From assembly GCF_021646545.1 (NCBI RefSeq), contig NZ_JAKIRP010000001.1, positions 496,001 to 560,000 of the forward strand: a stretch of 64,000 bases of DNA, in the 5' to 3' direction. This DNA comes from Chitinophaga filiformis (lineage in GTDB: Bacteria > Bacteroidota > Bacteroidia > Chitinophagales > Chitinophagaceae). A program made the translations under genes and the position numbers. The notes under the pieces were generated by a model. That model was not told the DNA's origin and did not search any database. It was given only the letters and a program-made list of their open reading frames with translations. Below are positions 9,014 through 17,397 of this stretch, in pieces (position 1 is the first letter of the stretch; each line of letters starts with the position of its first letter).

Positions 9014-10114
9014 TCAGAGACCGCCAGTTAACGCGACCAGCAACACCTTAGTTATTATTAAAACCGGCGCTACTTCGAATGCGCAAAGGTAAAGAAAAAA
9101 ATGCAATCTGCTGAAAGATAAGTATTGTTTTACCACTGAATACGACCTGATATACCGGTACGCCACCAATAAAACAATAAAGAATATAGAGATATACATA
9201 AAGGCTTTTGCCAATTCCGGCGTACAAAAAGCTAAGATCACCAGGAACGGCACCAGCAAAATGCCCAAAACTTTGTTGATCAGGTACAAAATAAAAATAT
9301 AGGCATCTGCCAGTTCGCTACTGCCGAATAACCAGCCACAGAAGCGCAGCATCAGGTACTTTACCCCATACACTATCGCCACCAGCACGATCAGGCCAGG
9401 TATGGCCATCCAGGCGGTATTGCTGGGAATATACTGCTGACGGTACATCAGCAGGTAGAGGTACAATGCCAGGCTGATCACAAAAAAGCTGTTCAGCAGG
9501 AAGTTTGGGAAAGGCGACTGCGATAACTGGTCCTTCAGCTGGCGTTGACTCAGCGTGGGGTTCATAAATGCCCGGAACAGGTCAGAGAAGTATTTCAGGT
9601 AACTCAACCGGATGATTCCCAGCAGCAACACAACACCGGTCATCACATATACCAGCCAGTCAAGATCTTCATATACTCTCAGCTTGTTCACATCCAGCCG
9701 GGAGGGTTTATTACTCCTTAAAAATACATTCTTTGCTGTCAGATCTTTCAGGAACAGATCATAGGCCGTTTCCTGTCTCGAAGGTACAACAGCCTGCTGC
9801 TGTACGCTGTCAGCCGCGGCCGCTGTAGTGGGAGGAACCACTGCGGCCGGGGTTACCGGAGCAGCGGGCGTATTCACAACAGGCGCCACCGGAGCAGCAG
9901 GCCTTACAGCACTGCCGGTTATTATCGCACCTGTACTGTCTTTCCTGACTACCGGCACCTTCTTTTTCACTGGCCTGGCAGCCGTATCACGGGGGATATT
10001 CTGCACTTTTGCAGGTGCAGTCTGGACTGCCGGCTCCTGCCGTACAGTACTATCCGTCTGAGCAGCCAAACGTAAACAGGGTATAATGAACAGAAACAAT
10101 AACCAGTTGCGCAC
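9014..10114 (-). CDS. DUF4271 multi-pass membrane protein
   Basis: 366 residues. Residues 1-18 form a signal peptide (MRNWLLFLFIIPCLRLAAQ). Residues about 20-115 are a Pro/Ala/Val-rich linker, and a segment of about 230 residues with six or seven hydrophobic helices follows (first at about 150-170). This matches DUF4271, a Bacteroidota-specific membrane family almost always found next to hemD. Its role is unknown; the neighbourhood suggests a link with heme or envelope homeostasis, but that is inference. The linker is translated from GC-rich repetitive codons. Probably the first gene of a DUF4271-hemD transcript. Confidence 0.85.
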   Translation of the reverse strand: MRNWLLFLFIIPCLRLAAQTDSTVRQEPAVQTAPAKVQNIPRDTAARPVKKKVPVVRKDSTGAIITGSAVRPAAPVAPVVNTPAAPVTPAAVVPPTTAAAADSVQQQAVVPSRQETAYDLFLKDLTAKNVFLRSNKPSRLDVNKLRVYEDLDWLVYVMTGVVLLLGIIRLSYLKYFSDLFRAFMNPTLSQRQLKDQLSQSPFPNFLLNSFFVISLALYLYLLMYRQQYIPSNTAWMAIPGLIVLVAIVYGVKYLMLRFCGWLFGSSELADAYIFILYLINKVLGILLVPFLVILAFCTPELAKAFMYISIFFIVLLVAYRYIRSYSVVKQYLSFSRLHFFLYLCAFEVAPVLIITKVLLVALTGGL

Positions 10115-10607
10115 CAGGAAATATTTTTTAAATGCCGTGTAAAGTTGCGGGCAAAGATATAAAAATTGTCCATCCTCAGTACCTCGTATGCTATAATAAC
10201 CATATACTTATTTAAGCATATCCACCCACTCCCGATATCCGCATCCGGGACTACAAATGCAAACATCTACAGTCCTCTTTCACCTGCCCGGTCTCAATTG
10301 ATGAACACCCGGCACTGACAGACGGATTACAGATACCAAAACCCTTCCGAGGCTGTATCATTTTCTATTAACGCAGCACTTCATGTTTTTGATATACTGT
10401 CCCGATGGTTCACCATTGCTATGCTGGCAACGACCGGTACTGCTACCCGTGCGGGCAGTATATTGTCATCCAGATTGACGGGGCCTGTGTCGTCCGGAAG
10501 AATATACCTCACTATTAGCGTACCTTTGCCGCTGCTTTCATTGGGATCTCCCTTGCTTATAAGAAGATGGCAGAGAGAACAATTCCAATTCATCGAACAA
10601 CAGAAAC
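10115..10607. other. Divergent intergenic region DUF4271 / hemW
   Basis: 493 bases between divergent genes. No convincing gene was found; several short frames here overlap one another and lack family features. It holds the putative hemW -7 box TACCTTTG at 10521-10528. Confidence 0.6.
10521..10528 (+). promoter_or_regulatory. Putative hemW -7 box
   Basis: TACCTTTG matches TAnnTTTG exactly, 80 bases before the hemW ATG. No clear TTG at -33. Confidence 0.4.
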
Positions 10608-11732
10608 ATGGCAGGTATCTATCTACATATTCCTTTTTGCAAACAGGCTTGTTACTACTGCAATTTTCATTTTTCCACCTCTCTTGCACAACAACCGGCC
10701 CTGATAACGCAAATGTTGCGGGAAATCACCCTGCAAAAGGACTACCTCGCCGGTCAGACTGTTACCAGTATTTATTTCGGCGGAGGAACTCCCAGTCTCC
10801 TTAACAAGGACGACCTGCAGCAACTGCTGGATAAACTGTACAATACATTCAAAATATCGCCTGACGCAGAGATCACCCTGGAGGCCAATCCTGACGATCT
10901 CAGCCCCGGGAAGCTCCACGACCTGCGCGCCGCCGGCATTAACCGGCTAAGCATCGGCGTACAATCCTTCCATGAGGAAGACCTCCGCTGGATGAACCGG
11001 GCGCACGATAGCCGGCAGGCCCTGCAATGCATCCGTGATGCCCAGGCCGCAGGATTTAATAACCTGACCATAGACCTGATCTATGGCGGTCCCACCCTTA
11101 CAGATGAAGGCTGGGCCGCCAATGTGCAACAGGCGATCGATCTTGGCGTACAACATCTTTCCTGTTACGCCCTTACCGTAGAACCCGGCACAGCCCTGGA
11201 CCAGTTCATCCGTAAAAAGAAAGTAGCCGCCGTAGACACCGACAAGGCCGCCCGGCACTTTGAGCTGCTCATGCAGTGGACAGCTAAGGCGGGCTATGAA
11301 CATTACGAGATCTCCAACTTTGCCCTGCCCGGATGGCATTCCCGGCACAACAGCAGTTACTGGCAGTCCCAGCCTTACCTGGGATTAGGCCCCTCTGCGC
11401 ATTCATTCAATGGCCATTCCCGCCAATGGAACATCGCCAACAATGCCCTTTATATCAAAAGCCTGGAGCAGGACACCGTTCCTTTTGAACTGGAGGAACT
11501 GACGCCATCCATGATGTTGAACGAATACATCATGACCACCCTCCGTACTTCCCAGGGCTGCCTGCTGCCTGTCGTGGCTGAGCGCTTTGGTACCGAAAAA
11601 CGCGATACCCTGCTGAAAATGGCCCGTCCCTTTATTGACAAGGGCTGGATGGTGCTGAAAGAAGAAGCGTTAGTATTGACCCCGGAAGGCAGATTGTTTG
11701 CAGATGGTATTGCTTCCGACCTGTTTTTCTAA
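10608..11732 (+). CDS. hemW: Radical SAM heme chaperone HemW
   Basis: 374 residues. HemW is a cytoplasmic radical-SAM-fold protein that binds heme and delivers it to respiratory enzymes; it was formerly annotated as oxygen-independent coproporphyrinogen III oxidase. The N-terminus MAGIYLHIPFCKQACYYC carries the CxxxCxxC cluster motif at residues 11-18. Further family motifs are YFGGGTPSLL (about 55-64), EANPDD (about 89-94), RLSIGVQSF, TIDLIYGGP, SCYALTVEPGT, and RHNSSYW with GLGPSAHS; the HNxxYW motif distinguishes HemW from true HemN. It stands alone on the plus strand opposite DUF4271-hemD. The heavy demand for heme by the multiheme cytochromes elsewhere in this window fits its role. Confidence 0.95.
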   Translation: MAGIYLHIPFCKQACYYCNFHFSTSLAQQPALITQMLREITLQKDYLAGQTVTSIYFGGGTPSLLNKDDLQQLLDKLYNTFKISPDAEITLEANPDDLSPGKLHDLRAAGINRLSIGVQSFHEEDLRWMNRAHDSRQALQCIRDAQAAGFNNLTIDLIYGGPTLTDEGWAANVQQAIDLGVQHLSCYALTVEPGTALDQFIRKKKVAAVDTDKAARHFELLMQWTAKAGYEHYEISNFALPGWHSRHNSSYWQSQPYLGLGPSAHSFNGHSRQWNIANNALYIKSLEQDTVPFELEELTPSMMLNEYIMTTLRTSQGCLLPVVAERFGTEKRDTLLKMARPFIDKGWMVLKEEALVLTPEGRLFADGIASDLFF

Positions 11733-11770
11733 TACACTTAAGATATAGTTGGTATTCGGTACAGATTCGG

Positions 11771-12037
11771 TGAAGTCTATAGCTTATAGGCTCTCTACTA
11801 GAGCGTTAACCCGGCTATTGTATAGCCACGGCTATAGAATAGCCGGGTTAACGCAGGCCTACAGCGCCTGTAGATATAGCGTCGAAGTATAGTCGAAGCG
11901 AAGTCGCACCGAAGCTTAACCGAGGATTAAACTTCGATTTAATCAGGATTTAACAATGCTTCTCCTATGGCTAACTTACGTTGATCTTACGTTCAAAGAC
12001 GTAGCATGAACGTAAGATGACCATAGAGAACCATTGT
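11771..12037. repeat. Palindrome-rich intergenic island between hemW and galM
   Basis: The 404-base gap between the convergent genes hemW and galM contains a series of inverted repeats: CTATA/TATAG (11777-11789), a 52-bp palindrome (11803-11854), CTACAG/CTGTAG (11859-11873), GATTAAA/TTTAATC (11925-11944) and a long imperfect stem (11953-12037) whose core is ATCTTACGTTCA/TGAACGTAAGAT. Between them CGAAG recurs several times. No frame in this region looks coding. No transposase or integrase is nearby. Confidence 0.75.
11803..11854. repeat. 52-bp near-perfect palindrome
   Basis: Outer arms of 17 bp (GCGTTAACCCGGCTATT at 11803-11819 and its complement at 11838-11854), a G-G mismatch, inner arms TATAGCC/GGCTATA and a 2-base centre. 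It lacks a T-tract on either side, so it is not a standard terminator. Confidence 0.85.
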
Positions 12038-12080
12038 TTGTACCTGATCAAAAGGAGACCAAAACGAATGTAAAAGCATG

Positions 12081-12112
12081 AAAAAAGCCATAGCACCCGC
12101 AGGTACTATGGC
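12081..12112 (-). terminator. Terminator of galM
   Basis: GCCATAG/CTATGGC with inner ACC/GGT forms the stem; on the minus strand it is followed by TTTTTT. It lies 24 bases past the galM stop. Confidence 0.8.
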
Positions 12113-12136
12113 CCATAATTATCTTAAAATCCCGCC

Positions 12137-13312
12137 TTATTTCACACCAAACTTGTACACACAGGTAGAAGTATAGGTCTCTCCCGGTTTCAGCACCACT
12201 GAAGGGAAAGATGGCTGGTTTGGAGAATCAGGATAGTGTTGTGTTTCGAGGCAGAAAGCACCACGGTGAACGTAGGTTTTACCTTCCTTGCCCTTGTCGG
12301 TACCATCCAGGAAGTTACCGCCATAGAACTGTACGCCAGGCTCTGTCGTCCAAACTTCCAGGAAACGGCCGCTCTGTGGCTCCTGTACGGTAGCTGCCAG
12401 TGACAGTTCCTTACCTTTCTTGTTCAGTACATAGTTGTGATCATAACCTTTACCAAATTTCAGCTGCTCGAAGTCAGCATCCACTCTCTCTCCGATTTTG
12501 GTAGGAGTGGTAAAGTCCATCGGCGTGCCTTTTACAGGCTCCAGTTTACCCTTAGGGATCAGGGTACTGTCAACCGGGGTATATTTATCGGCATTGATAT
12601 ACATGATGTGATCATTGATATCCCCGTTACCAGCGCCATGCAGGTTAAAGAAAGAGTGATTGGTCAGGTTTACTACAGTAGCCTTATCGGTAGTAGCAGT
12701 ATAATCGATCTTTACCTCATTGCTGTCTGTCAGCTCGTAAGTAAGCGTGATGTCCAGATTGCCGGGATATCCCTCTTCACCGTCTTTTGACAGGTAGTGC
12801 AGTTTCAGGGTGTGATCATTAGGCTGCTCAGCATCCCATACCACGTCATTGAAGCCTTTTTTACCGCCATGCAGGTGATTTGCACCATTGTTTGTAGCAA
12901 GGGTGTATTCTTTGCCATCCACTTTGAATTTGCCTTTGGCAATACGGTTACCGTAACGTCCAACAATACCGCCATAATACCTTTCCTTGGTGTTCACATA
13001 CTGGTCGATGTTGTCATAGCCCAGTTCCACATCCGCCAGTTGGCCCTGCTTATCGGGAGCCAGCAAGCTAACGATCTTGGCGCCATAGTTTGTGATGGCT
13101 ACCTGGAGATTGCCTTTTTTCAGGTGGTACAGTTTTACCTGTTTACCATCAACCATTTTGTCAAATGCAGCATCTGATATCTGTCCTGCGGAAACAGTGT
13201 CTTGATTCGTACTCATACTATCTGTTGAATTATTGTTGGTTTTTGTACCAGACTGGCAGGCGCTTATGCTTACTGCGGCTGCCACCGTTAGAAGTGGAAT
13301 AATGTTTTTCAT
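12137..13312 (-). CDS. galM: Aldose 1-epimerase (mutarotase), lipoprotein form
   Basis: 391 residues. Mutarotase interconverts alpha and beta anomers of aldoses such as galactose and glucose. Residues 1-19 form a lipoprotein signal peptide with lipobox ISAC and lipidated Cys19, then a Ser/Thr/Asn-rich linker to about residue 45; this places the enzyme in the envelope rather than the cytoplasm, as is usual for the Bacteroidota version. Catalytic features are visible: NHLHGGKKGFNDVVW (first histidine region, about residue 140), NLTNHSFFNLHG (second histidine, about residue 217) and the C-terminal FCLETQHYPDSPN with the catalytic glutamate. Length fits the family plus the leader. It is monocistronic, bounded by its own terminator, with a palindrome in its leader. 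Confidence 0.93.
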   Translation of the reverse strand: MKNIIPLLTVAAAVSISACQSGTKTNNNSTDSMSTNQDTVSAGQISDAAFDKMVDGKQVKLYHLKKGNLQVAITNYGAKIVSLLAPDKQGQLADVELGYDNIDQYVNTKERYYGGIVGRYGNRIAKGKFKVDGKEYTLATNNGANHLHGGKKGFNDVVWDAEQPNDHTLKLHYLSKDGEEGYPGNLDITLTYELTDSNEVKIDYTATTDKATVVNLTNHSFFNLHGAGNGDINDHIMYINADKYTPVDSTLIPKGKLEPVKGTPMDFTTPTKIGERVDADFEQLKFGKGYDHNYVLNKKGKELSLAATVQEPQSGRFLEVWTTEPGVQFYGGNFLDGTDKGKEGKTYVHRGAFCLETQHYPDSPNQPSFPSVVLKPGETYTSTCVYKFGVK

Positions 13313-13325
13313 ATTTGGAAGTTAT

Positions 13326-13344
13326 AAGGGTACAATATACCCTT
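13326..13344 (-). promoter_or_regulatory. Palindrome in the galM leader
   Basis: AAGGGTA, five bases, TACCCTT, located 14 bases upstream of the galM ATG. It could be a repressor site or an RNA hairpin masking the start; there is no T-tract on the minus strand. Confidence 0.35.
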
Positions 13345-13377
13345 TTTATATTAAAACTGATAGTCTTCTGCTAATGT

Positions 13378-13417
13378 AAAACGCTGATCACCACAAAAAA
13401 ATGTAATGATCAGCGTT
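13378..13417 (-). terminator. Terminator of the deoxyhypusine synthase-like gene
   Basis: AACGCTGATCA/TGATCAGCGTT, an 11-bp stem, with TTTTAC following on the minus strand, 34 bases past the stop. Confidence 0.65.
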
Positions 13418-13450
13418 CAATTATATTATTTTATCTGTTGACGGATATTC

Positions 13451-14425
13451 TTACCAGCCGAGCAGGTAAGCAAATATCAATGGCGCTACAATGGTAGCAT
13501 CAGATTCGACGATAAATTTCGGCGTATTGATATCCAGTTTACCCCAGGTGATCTTCTCATTAGGCACTGCCCCGGAGTAAGAACCATAAGAGGTAGTGGA
13601 GTCAGAGATCTGGCAGAAATAGCTCCAGAAAGGCACATCATGCCATTCCAGGTCCTGGTACATCATTGGTACTACGCAGATCGGGAAGTCGCCCGCAATA
13701 CCGCCACCGATCTGGAAGAAGCCTACGCCCTTACCAGCGGAATTGTTACGGTACCAGTCGGCCAGCCATACCATGTATTCGATACCGCTTTTCATGGTAG
13801 ACGCCTTCAGTTCGCCTTTGATGATATAGGAAGCGAAGATGTTACCCATGGTGCTGTCTTCCCATCCTGGTACAACGATCGGAATGTTACGTTCAGCAGC
13901 AGCGATCATCCAGCTGTTTTTCGGATCGATCTCATAATGCTCTTTCATCGCGCCGCTTAGCAGCAGCTTGTACATATATTCGTGCGGGAAGTAGCGTTCG
14001 CCTTTATCGTCCGCCTCTTTCCAGATCTTATGAATATGTTCCTGTATACGGCGGAAAGCTTCCTCCTCAGGTATACAGGTATCTGTTACCCTGTTAAAGC
14101 CATCCTGCAGCAGATCCCACTCTTCCTGGGGGCTCAGGTCACGGTAATGAGGTACCCTTTTGTAATGTGTATGAGCTACAAGGTTCATGATATCCTCTTC
14201 CAGGTTGGCACCGGTACAGGAGATAATGTCTACTTTCCCCTGGCGGATCATTTCCGCAAAAGAAATACCCAGCTCGGCGGTACTCATAGCACCAGCAAGG
14301 GATACCAGCATTTTACCGCCCTCCAGCAAATGTGTTTCATATCCCTTGGCAGCATCCACCAGCGCAGCCGCATTGAAGTGGCGGTAGTGGTGCTGGATAA
14401 ATTGAGAAACAGGTCCTTTATTCAT
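13451..14425 (-). CDS. Deoxyhypusine synthase-family protein without the canonical lysine
   Basis: 324 residues with a deoxyhypusine synthase (DHS) fold. True DHS moves an aminobutyl group from spermidine to eIF5A through NAD and an enzyme lysine. NAD-site features are recognisable: MLVSLAGAMSTAELG (about residues 38-52), CTGANLEED (about 70-78), VPGWEDSTMGN, and near the end YGSYSGAVPNEKITWGK and ESDATIVAPL. In eukaryotic DHS the active-site lysine follows a GGG motif (GGGVxKHH). Here the motif is GGGIAGDFPI, with Gly-Asp at that place and no lysine. Bacteria also lack eIF5A. A related polyamine or amine reaction is therefore more likely than hypusine formation. It is monocistronic, with its own terminator, and has no signal peptide. 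Confidence 0.85.
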   Translation of the reverse strand: MNKGPVSQFIQHHYRHFNAAALVDAAKGYETHLLEGGKMLVSLAGAMSTAELGISFAEMIRQGKVDIISCTGANLEEDIMNLVAHTHYKRVPHYRDLSPQEEWDLLQDGFNRVTDTCIPEEEAFRRIQEHIHKIWKEADDKGERYFPHEYMYKLLLSGAMKEHYEIDPKNSWMIAAAERNIPIVVPGWEDSTMGNIFASYIIKGELKASTMKSGIEYMVWLADWYRNNSAGKGVGFFQIGGGIAGDFPICVVPMMYQDLEWHDVPFWSYFCQISDSTTSYGSYSGAVPNEKITWGKLDINTPKFIVESDATIVAPLIFAYLLGW

Positions 14426-14550
14426 GTCCGTTTATAAGTTTAAAATCCAATAGAGAACGGCAAAGGTAAGGAATTAAAAAAAATAGCCCATAATAGCTGC
14501 TGCTACTATGGACTATACTGACTATGGACTTTCAACTGATGAACTGACGT

Positions 14551-15075
14551 CTAAACTTTTTTCAGGTTCTGGTGAACACTCAGGTCGCCGTTAGCACCTG
14601 ATCTGATCACTTTCCATGTTTTTTCACCTTCCAGTGTTACATAATAAACGGTAGAGCCTTCACTCTCAAATTCTACAACCCAGCGTACCTTATCTTTAGG
14701 ATAACGTTTTGCCAGTTTGTTTGATACAGCCAGGGGCAGATACTGCTCGTCAATATAACGGCGGGTAGCCAGCAGGTTACCATCTCCGTCAAAATAAGCA
14801 GTTACGCTGCGTGCGTTCAGACTAAACTTAGCCATGAACGTTTTGTTGTCTTCACTGTACCACTTAACATCTGAAGCACCGGCAAACTCTTTATTAAGTG
14901 CCTGTTTCAGTTTGGTAGTGGCTTCCATTTCTTTGGTGCCAGCAAAGGCAAATTGTGCAGAGAAGAGAAGTACTGCAGCAAATAAAAGGAGCATTCTCCT
15001 GAACCGGTTACCTTGCAACCGGTTGACATCCACAGATGTCGTAGTGTTGTTAATTGAATTGATGCTAGGTTTCAT
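14551..15075 (-). CDS. Secreted PepSY-like (BLIP-like) protein
   Basis: 174 residues. The N-terminus has an unusually long hydrophilic stretch (about 27 residues) before a hydrophobic core LLLFAAVLLFSAQFAFAG, so the signal peptide cleaves near residue 45 and the real start may be the Met at residue 28. The mature part contains one beta-rich domain with a DVKWYSEDNKTFMAKF stretch and YFDGDGNLLATRRYI, typical of the PepSY-like/beta-lactamase-inhibitor-like small periplasmic domains common in Bacteroidota. No enzymatic residues are evident; a binding or inhibitory role is inference. It is followed by a weak inverted repeat around 14480-14520 and preceded by a 517-base gap. Confidence 0.75.
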   Translation of the reverse strand: MKPSINSINNTTTSVDVNRLQGNRFRRMLLLFAAVLLFSAQFAFAGTKEMEATTKLKQALNKEFAGASDVKWYSEDNKTFMAKFSLNARSVTAYFDGDGNLLATRRYIDEQYLPLAVSNKLAKRYPKDKVRWVVEFESEGSTVYYVTLEGEKTWKVIRSGANGDLSVHQNLKKV

Positions 15076-15592
15076 GGCGGAAACTTTTTTGTTTGTTTTG
15101 TGATGTAAATGTACATGTAAGAATGTGTGCGGGTCAAATGCTTTGTTATAAGTGGATACGCTAGATTACTTGGCTAAAGTCACTTATATCGCTGGCATGT
15201 TGAACTTACTCCACCTTTTCATATACTTCCTTTGCCATGCACATGTTGCACTGAAAGCCCGATTGTTGCAACGGTCTCCGTTAAGCTTTTGTTAAACTGG
15301 ACGGGAAATTCCACAATCATGACGAATGGAATTTTTTGCAGTTCTTTTGTCCCCTTTATCAATGGTTAACGATTTTTATTCACTGTTTAACTTCGGGTTG
15401 TTATCAACATGACGATACAAATGTCAGCACATTTTTCTTCTCCGGCAATCACCATAAACGGTATAAAAGCTCACCTAAAGCGGTGATTTAACAAATTGAT
15501 TGACAGTCTTAACACACACGTAACATTGAAGCTGTATAAGCATCTCCGCAAGCAAAATACACCAGCTGCAAAAGTTATTCTATCTTCAGTGT
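15076..15592. other. Divergent intergenic region
   Basis: 517 bases between divergent genes. No open frame with coding character and no strong repeat was found. A TATCTTCA close to the -7 consensus lies about 10 bases before the plus-strand ATG. It presumably holds promoters in both directions. Confidence 0.5.
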
Positions 15593-16174
15593 ATGAATTA
15601 CCTGGCCCACGCATATCTCTCTTTTCATGATCAGTCGCTTATAGTGGGCAACATGATTGCCGATTATGTAAAAGGAAAACAATGGCAGGAGTATGCACCG
15701 GCTATACAGCAAGGTATACAGTTACACAGGGCTATTGATAATTTTACAGATACACATCCTGTTACAATGGCCGCCAGAGAGTATTTCCAGCCATCATGTG
15801 GCAGGTATAGCGCTGTATTCATCGACATCGTATATGATCATTTCCTGGCCACAGATACTACCATCTTTACAGCTGCGACGTTATCTGCTTTTTCGAAAGA
15901 AGTATATGCTACTTTAGCCGGTCATCATGCAATACTGCCGCCTGTATTCCAACAGGTATTCCACTATATGCGGCAACATGACTGGCTGTATGGATACAGG
16001 TTTATGGACGGTATTTATAAGAGCTTCAGCGGTATCGTACACAGGGCTAAATATCTTGAAGTAACGGCGGATGCTCCTTTTGCAGTACTGGAGGAACATT
16101 ACGATACACTCGCTGCACATTACCGTACATTCTTTCCCGAATTGACTGCCTTCGTTAAAACTTACCCGCATTAA
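15593..16174 (+). CDS. ACP phosphodiesterase-like protein (DUF479)
   Basis: 193 residues, the normal size of the AcpH family. In E. coli AcpH removes the 4'-phosphopantetheine arm from acyl carrier protein; most homologues are untested. The N-terminus MNYLAHAYLSFHDQSLIVGN is the family signature, followed by MIADYVKG, LHRAIDNFTDTHP (about residues 44-56) and DIVYDHFLA (about 80-88), with several Asp/His residues of an HD-like metal site. No signal peptide. The ATG begins the signature directly, fixing the start. DUF2911 follows 48 bases downstream and may be cotranscribed. Confidence 0.88.
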   Translation: MNYLAHAYLSFHDQSLIVGNMIADYVKGKQWQEYAPAIQQGIQLHRAIDNFTDTHPVTMAAREYFQPSCGRYSAVFIDIVYDHFLATDTTIFTAATLSAFSKEVYATLAGHHAILPPVFQQVFHYMRQHDWLYGYRFMDGIYKSFSGIVHRAKYLEVTADAPFAVLEEHYDTLAAHYRTFFPELTAFVKTYPH

Positions 16175-16222
16175 ATCGTACGTTTGCACTATTATTCTTA
16201 ACATCTGAATTGATAGCCAACA

Positions 16223-16843
16223 ATGAAAAATTTAGTACGAGTAATGCTGCTTATCGCCATAGCAGGCCTCACCAGCCTTTCCAGCTATGCGCAGGACAAA
16301 AAGATGCCCCCTTTAGATGCCAGCCCTATGGACATGGCGTACTATCCTGTAATGTATCCCTACGTCGTGAAAGTAAAAGGCGAACCCGGATCACTGGTAG
16401 CGCGTGTTATTTACAGCCGTCCGCAGAAAAAAGGCCGAAAGATCTTCGGCGAACTGGAATCTTATGGCGAGATCTATCGCCTGGGCGCCAATGAAGCCAC
16501 AGAGATAGAGTTCTTTCGCCCTGTTGTAATCGGTGGCAAAACGGTTCCTAAAGGACGTTATACGCTCTATGCGCTTCTTTCCGAACAGAAGTGGACAATG
16601 ATCGTTAATCGTGAAACTGATATCTGGGGTGCATTTAAATACGATCAACGCAAAGATGTAGTGAGAACAGATGTGCCGGTTAATAAACTGAATACACCTG
16701 TAGAACCATTCACCATCGTTTTCGAGAAAGCAGATTACGGCGCTAACCTCGTAGTGGCCTGGGATACTACCAGCGTAAGCCTGCCTATCAAATGGTCTGA
16801 AAAAGCAGCTGCGGCTTCCGCAAAGACTGATAAAAAGAAATAA
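16223..16843 (+). CDS. Secreted DUF2911 protein
   Basis: 206 residues. Residues 1-23 are a signal peptide ending in SSYAQ. The mature protein is a DUF2911 domain: ARVIYSRPQKKGRKIFGEL (about 55-73), YGEIYRLGANEATEIEF (about 76-92), and KGRYTLYALLSEQKWTMIVN followed by WGAFKYDQRKDV. This family is common in Bacteroidota, is predicted to be periplasmic and has no known activity. The C-terminus is Ala/Lys-rich. A strong terminator lies about 100 bases after the stop, closing the transcript. Confidence 0.88.
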   Translation: MKNLVRVMLLIAIAGLTSLSSYAQDKKMPPLDASPMDMAYYPVMYPYVVKVKGEPGSLVARVIYSRPQKKGRKIFGELESYGEIYRLGANEATEIEFFRPVVIGGKTVPKGRYTLYALLSEQKWTMIVNRETDIWGAFKYDQRKDVVRTDVPVNKLNTPVEPFTIVFEKADYGANLVVAWDTTSVSLPIKWSEKAAAASAKTDKKK

Positions 16844-16946
16844 CAACCCGTTCTGATCATTAGTAGGATACTACAGATCAACATGTGAATACGAGATCAT
16901 CTTACCCCAACCGAAGGAAGATTGTTTACACTACAGATTAAAAGAT

Positions 16947-16988
16947 AAAAGCGAAGAGGTAATAGCTTGCTATTACCTCTTCGCTTTT
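16947..16988 (+). terminator. Strong Rho-independent terminator after DUF2911
   Basis: An 18-bp stem (AAAAGCGAAGAGGTAATA and its complement, 16947-16964 with 16971-16988) with a short GC-closed loop and a T5 run within the 3' arm. Confidence 0.85.
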
Positions 16989-17000
16989 TAATTAAGTAAG

Positions 17001-17066
17001 AAAAAGGCGGTAAGATTACCGCCCACGAATTTTAACCATATCCTATGAAAAACCTTTTCAAATGTA
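17001..17066 (-). ncRNA. Small RNA-like element, copy A
   Basis: On the minus strand: -7 box TACATTTG (17059-17066), then the conserved core AGGTTTTTCATAGGATATGG plus TTAAAATT, then hairpin GGCGGTAA/TTACCGCC (17006-17023) and TTTTTCTT. This is a complete promoter-to-terminator unit predicting a transcript of about 50-55 nt. No TTG was found at -33 spacing. The core contains an AUG (MVKI...) but the frame stops after seven codons. See copies B and C. Confidence 0.5.
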
Positions 17067-17344
17067 GGGCGAATTACTGCGCGGAAACTACGGTTTCGGC
17101 TGAGTGAACAAATTTTGTTCGTGAATGTTGCATTTTCTTCGGTGAAGGATATTTTAAAAGCGATTTCGGACAAAAACCAGGCCTGTAGGGCGTATTTATA
17201 CCTCAGTCTGGCATTGCGTGGAACTACTTATTGAGCTTTTTTATTATCTGATGACCTATCTTATTGGAAGTCTTAGAGATAGCACTCACAGCGTTAACTA
17301 TATGCAGGACCTTTGCCCTTTATTCGCCGCAATGCCGGAATTAG

Positions 17345-17352
17345 TACCTTTG
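17345..17352 (+). promoter_or_regulatory. Putative -7 box of the trans-sulfuration gene
   Basis: TACCTTTG, an exact TAnnTTTG match 45 bases before the ATG. The nearest TTTG lies 29 bases upstream, longer than the usual spacing. Confidence 0.4.
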
Positions 17353-17397
17353 GAACTTTCAGACTAAGAGATCATCTAACAACAAAATATTTCAGGC

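Noticed and set aside
11803..12037. Integron attC site or insertion-sequence end
   Set aside because: No integrase or transposase is in the window, no target-site duplication was seen, and the arms do not carry the attC core sites.
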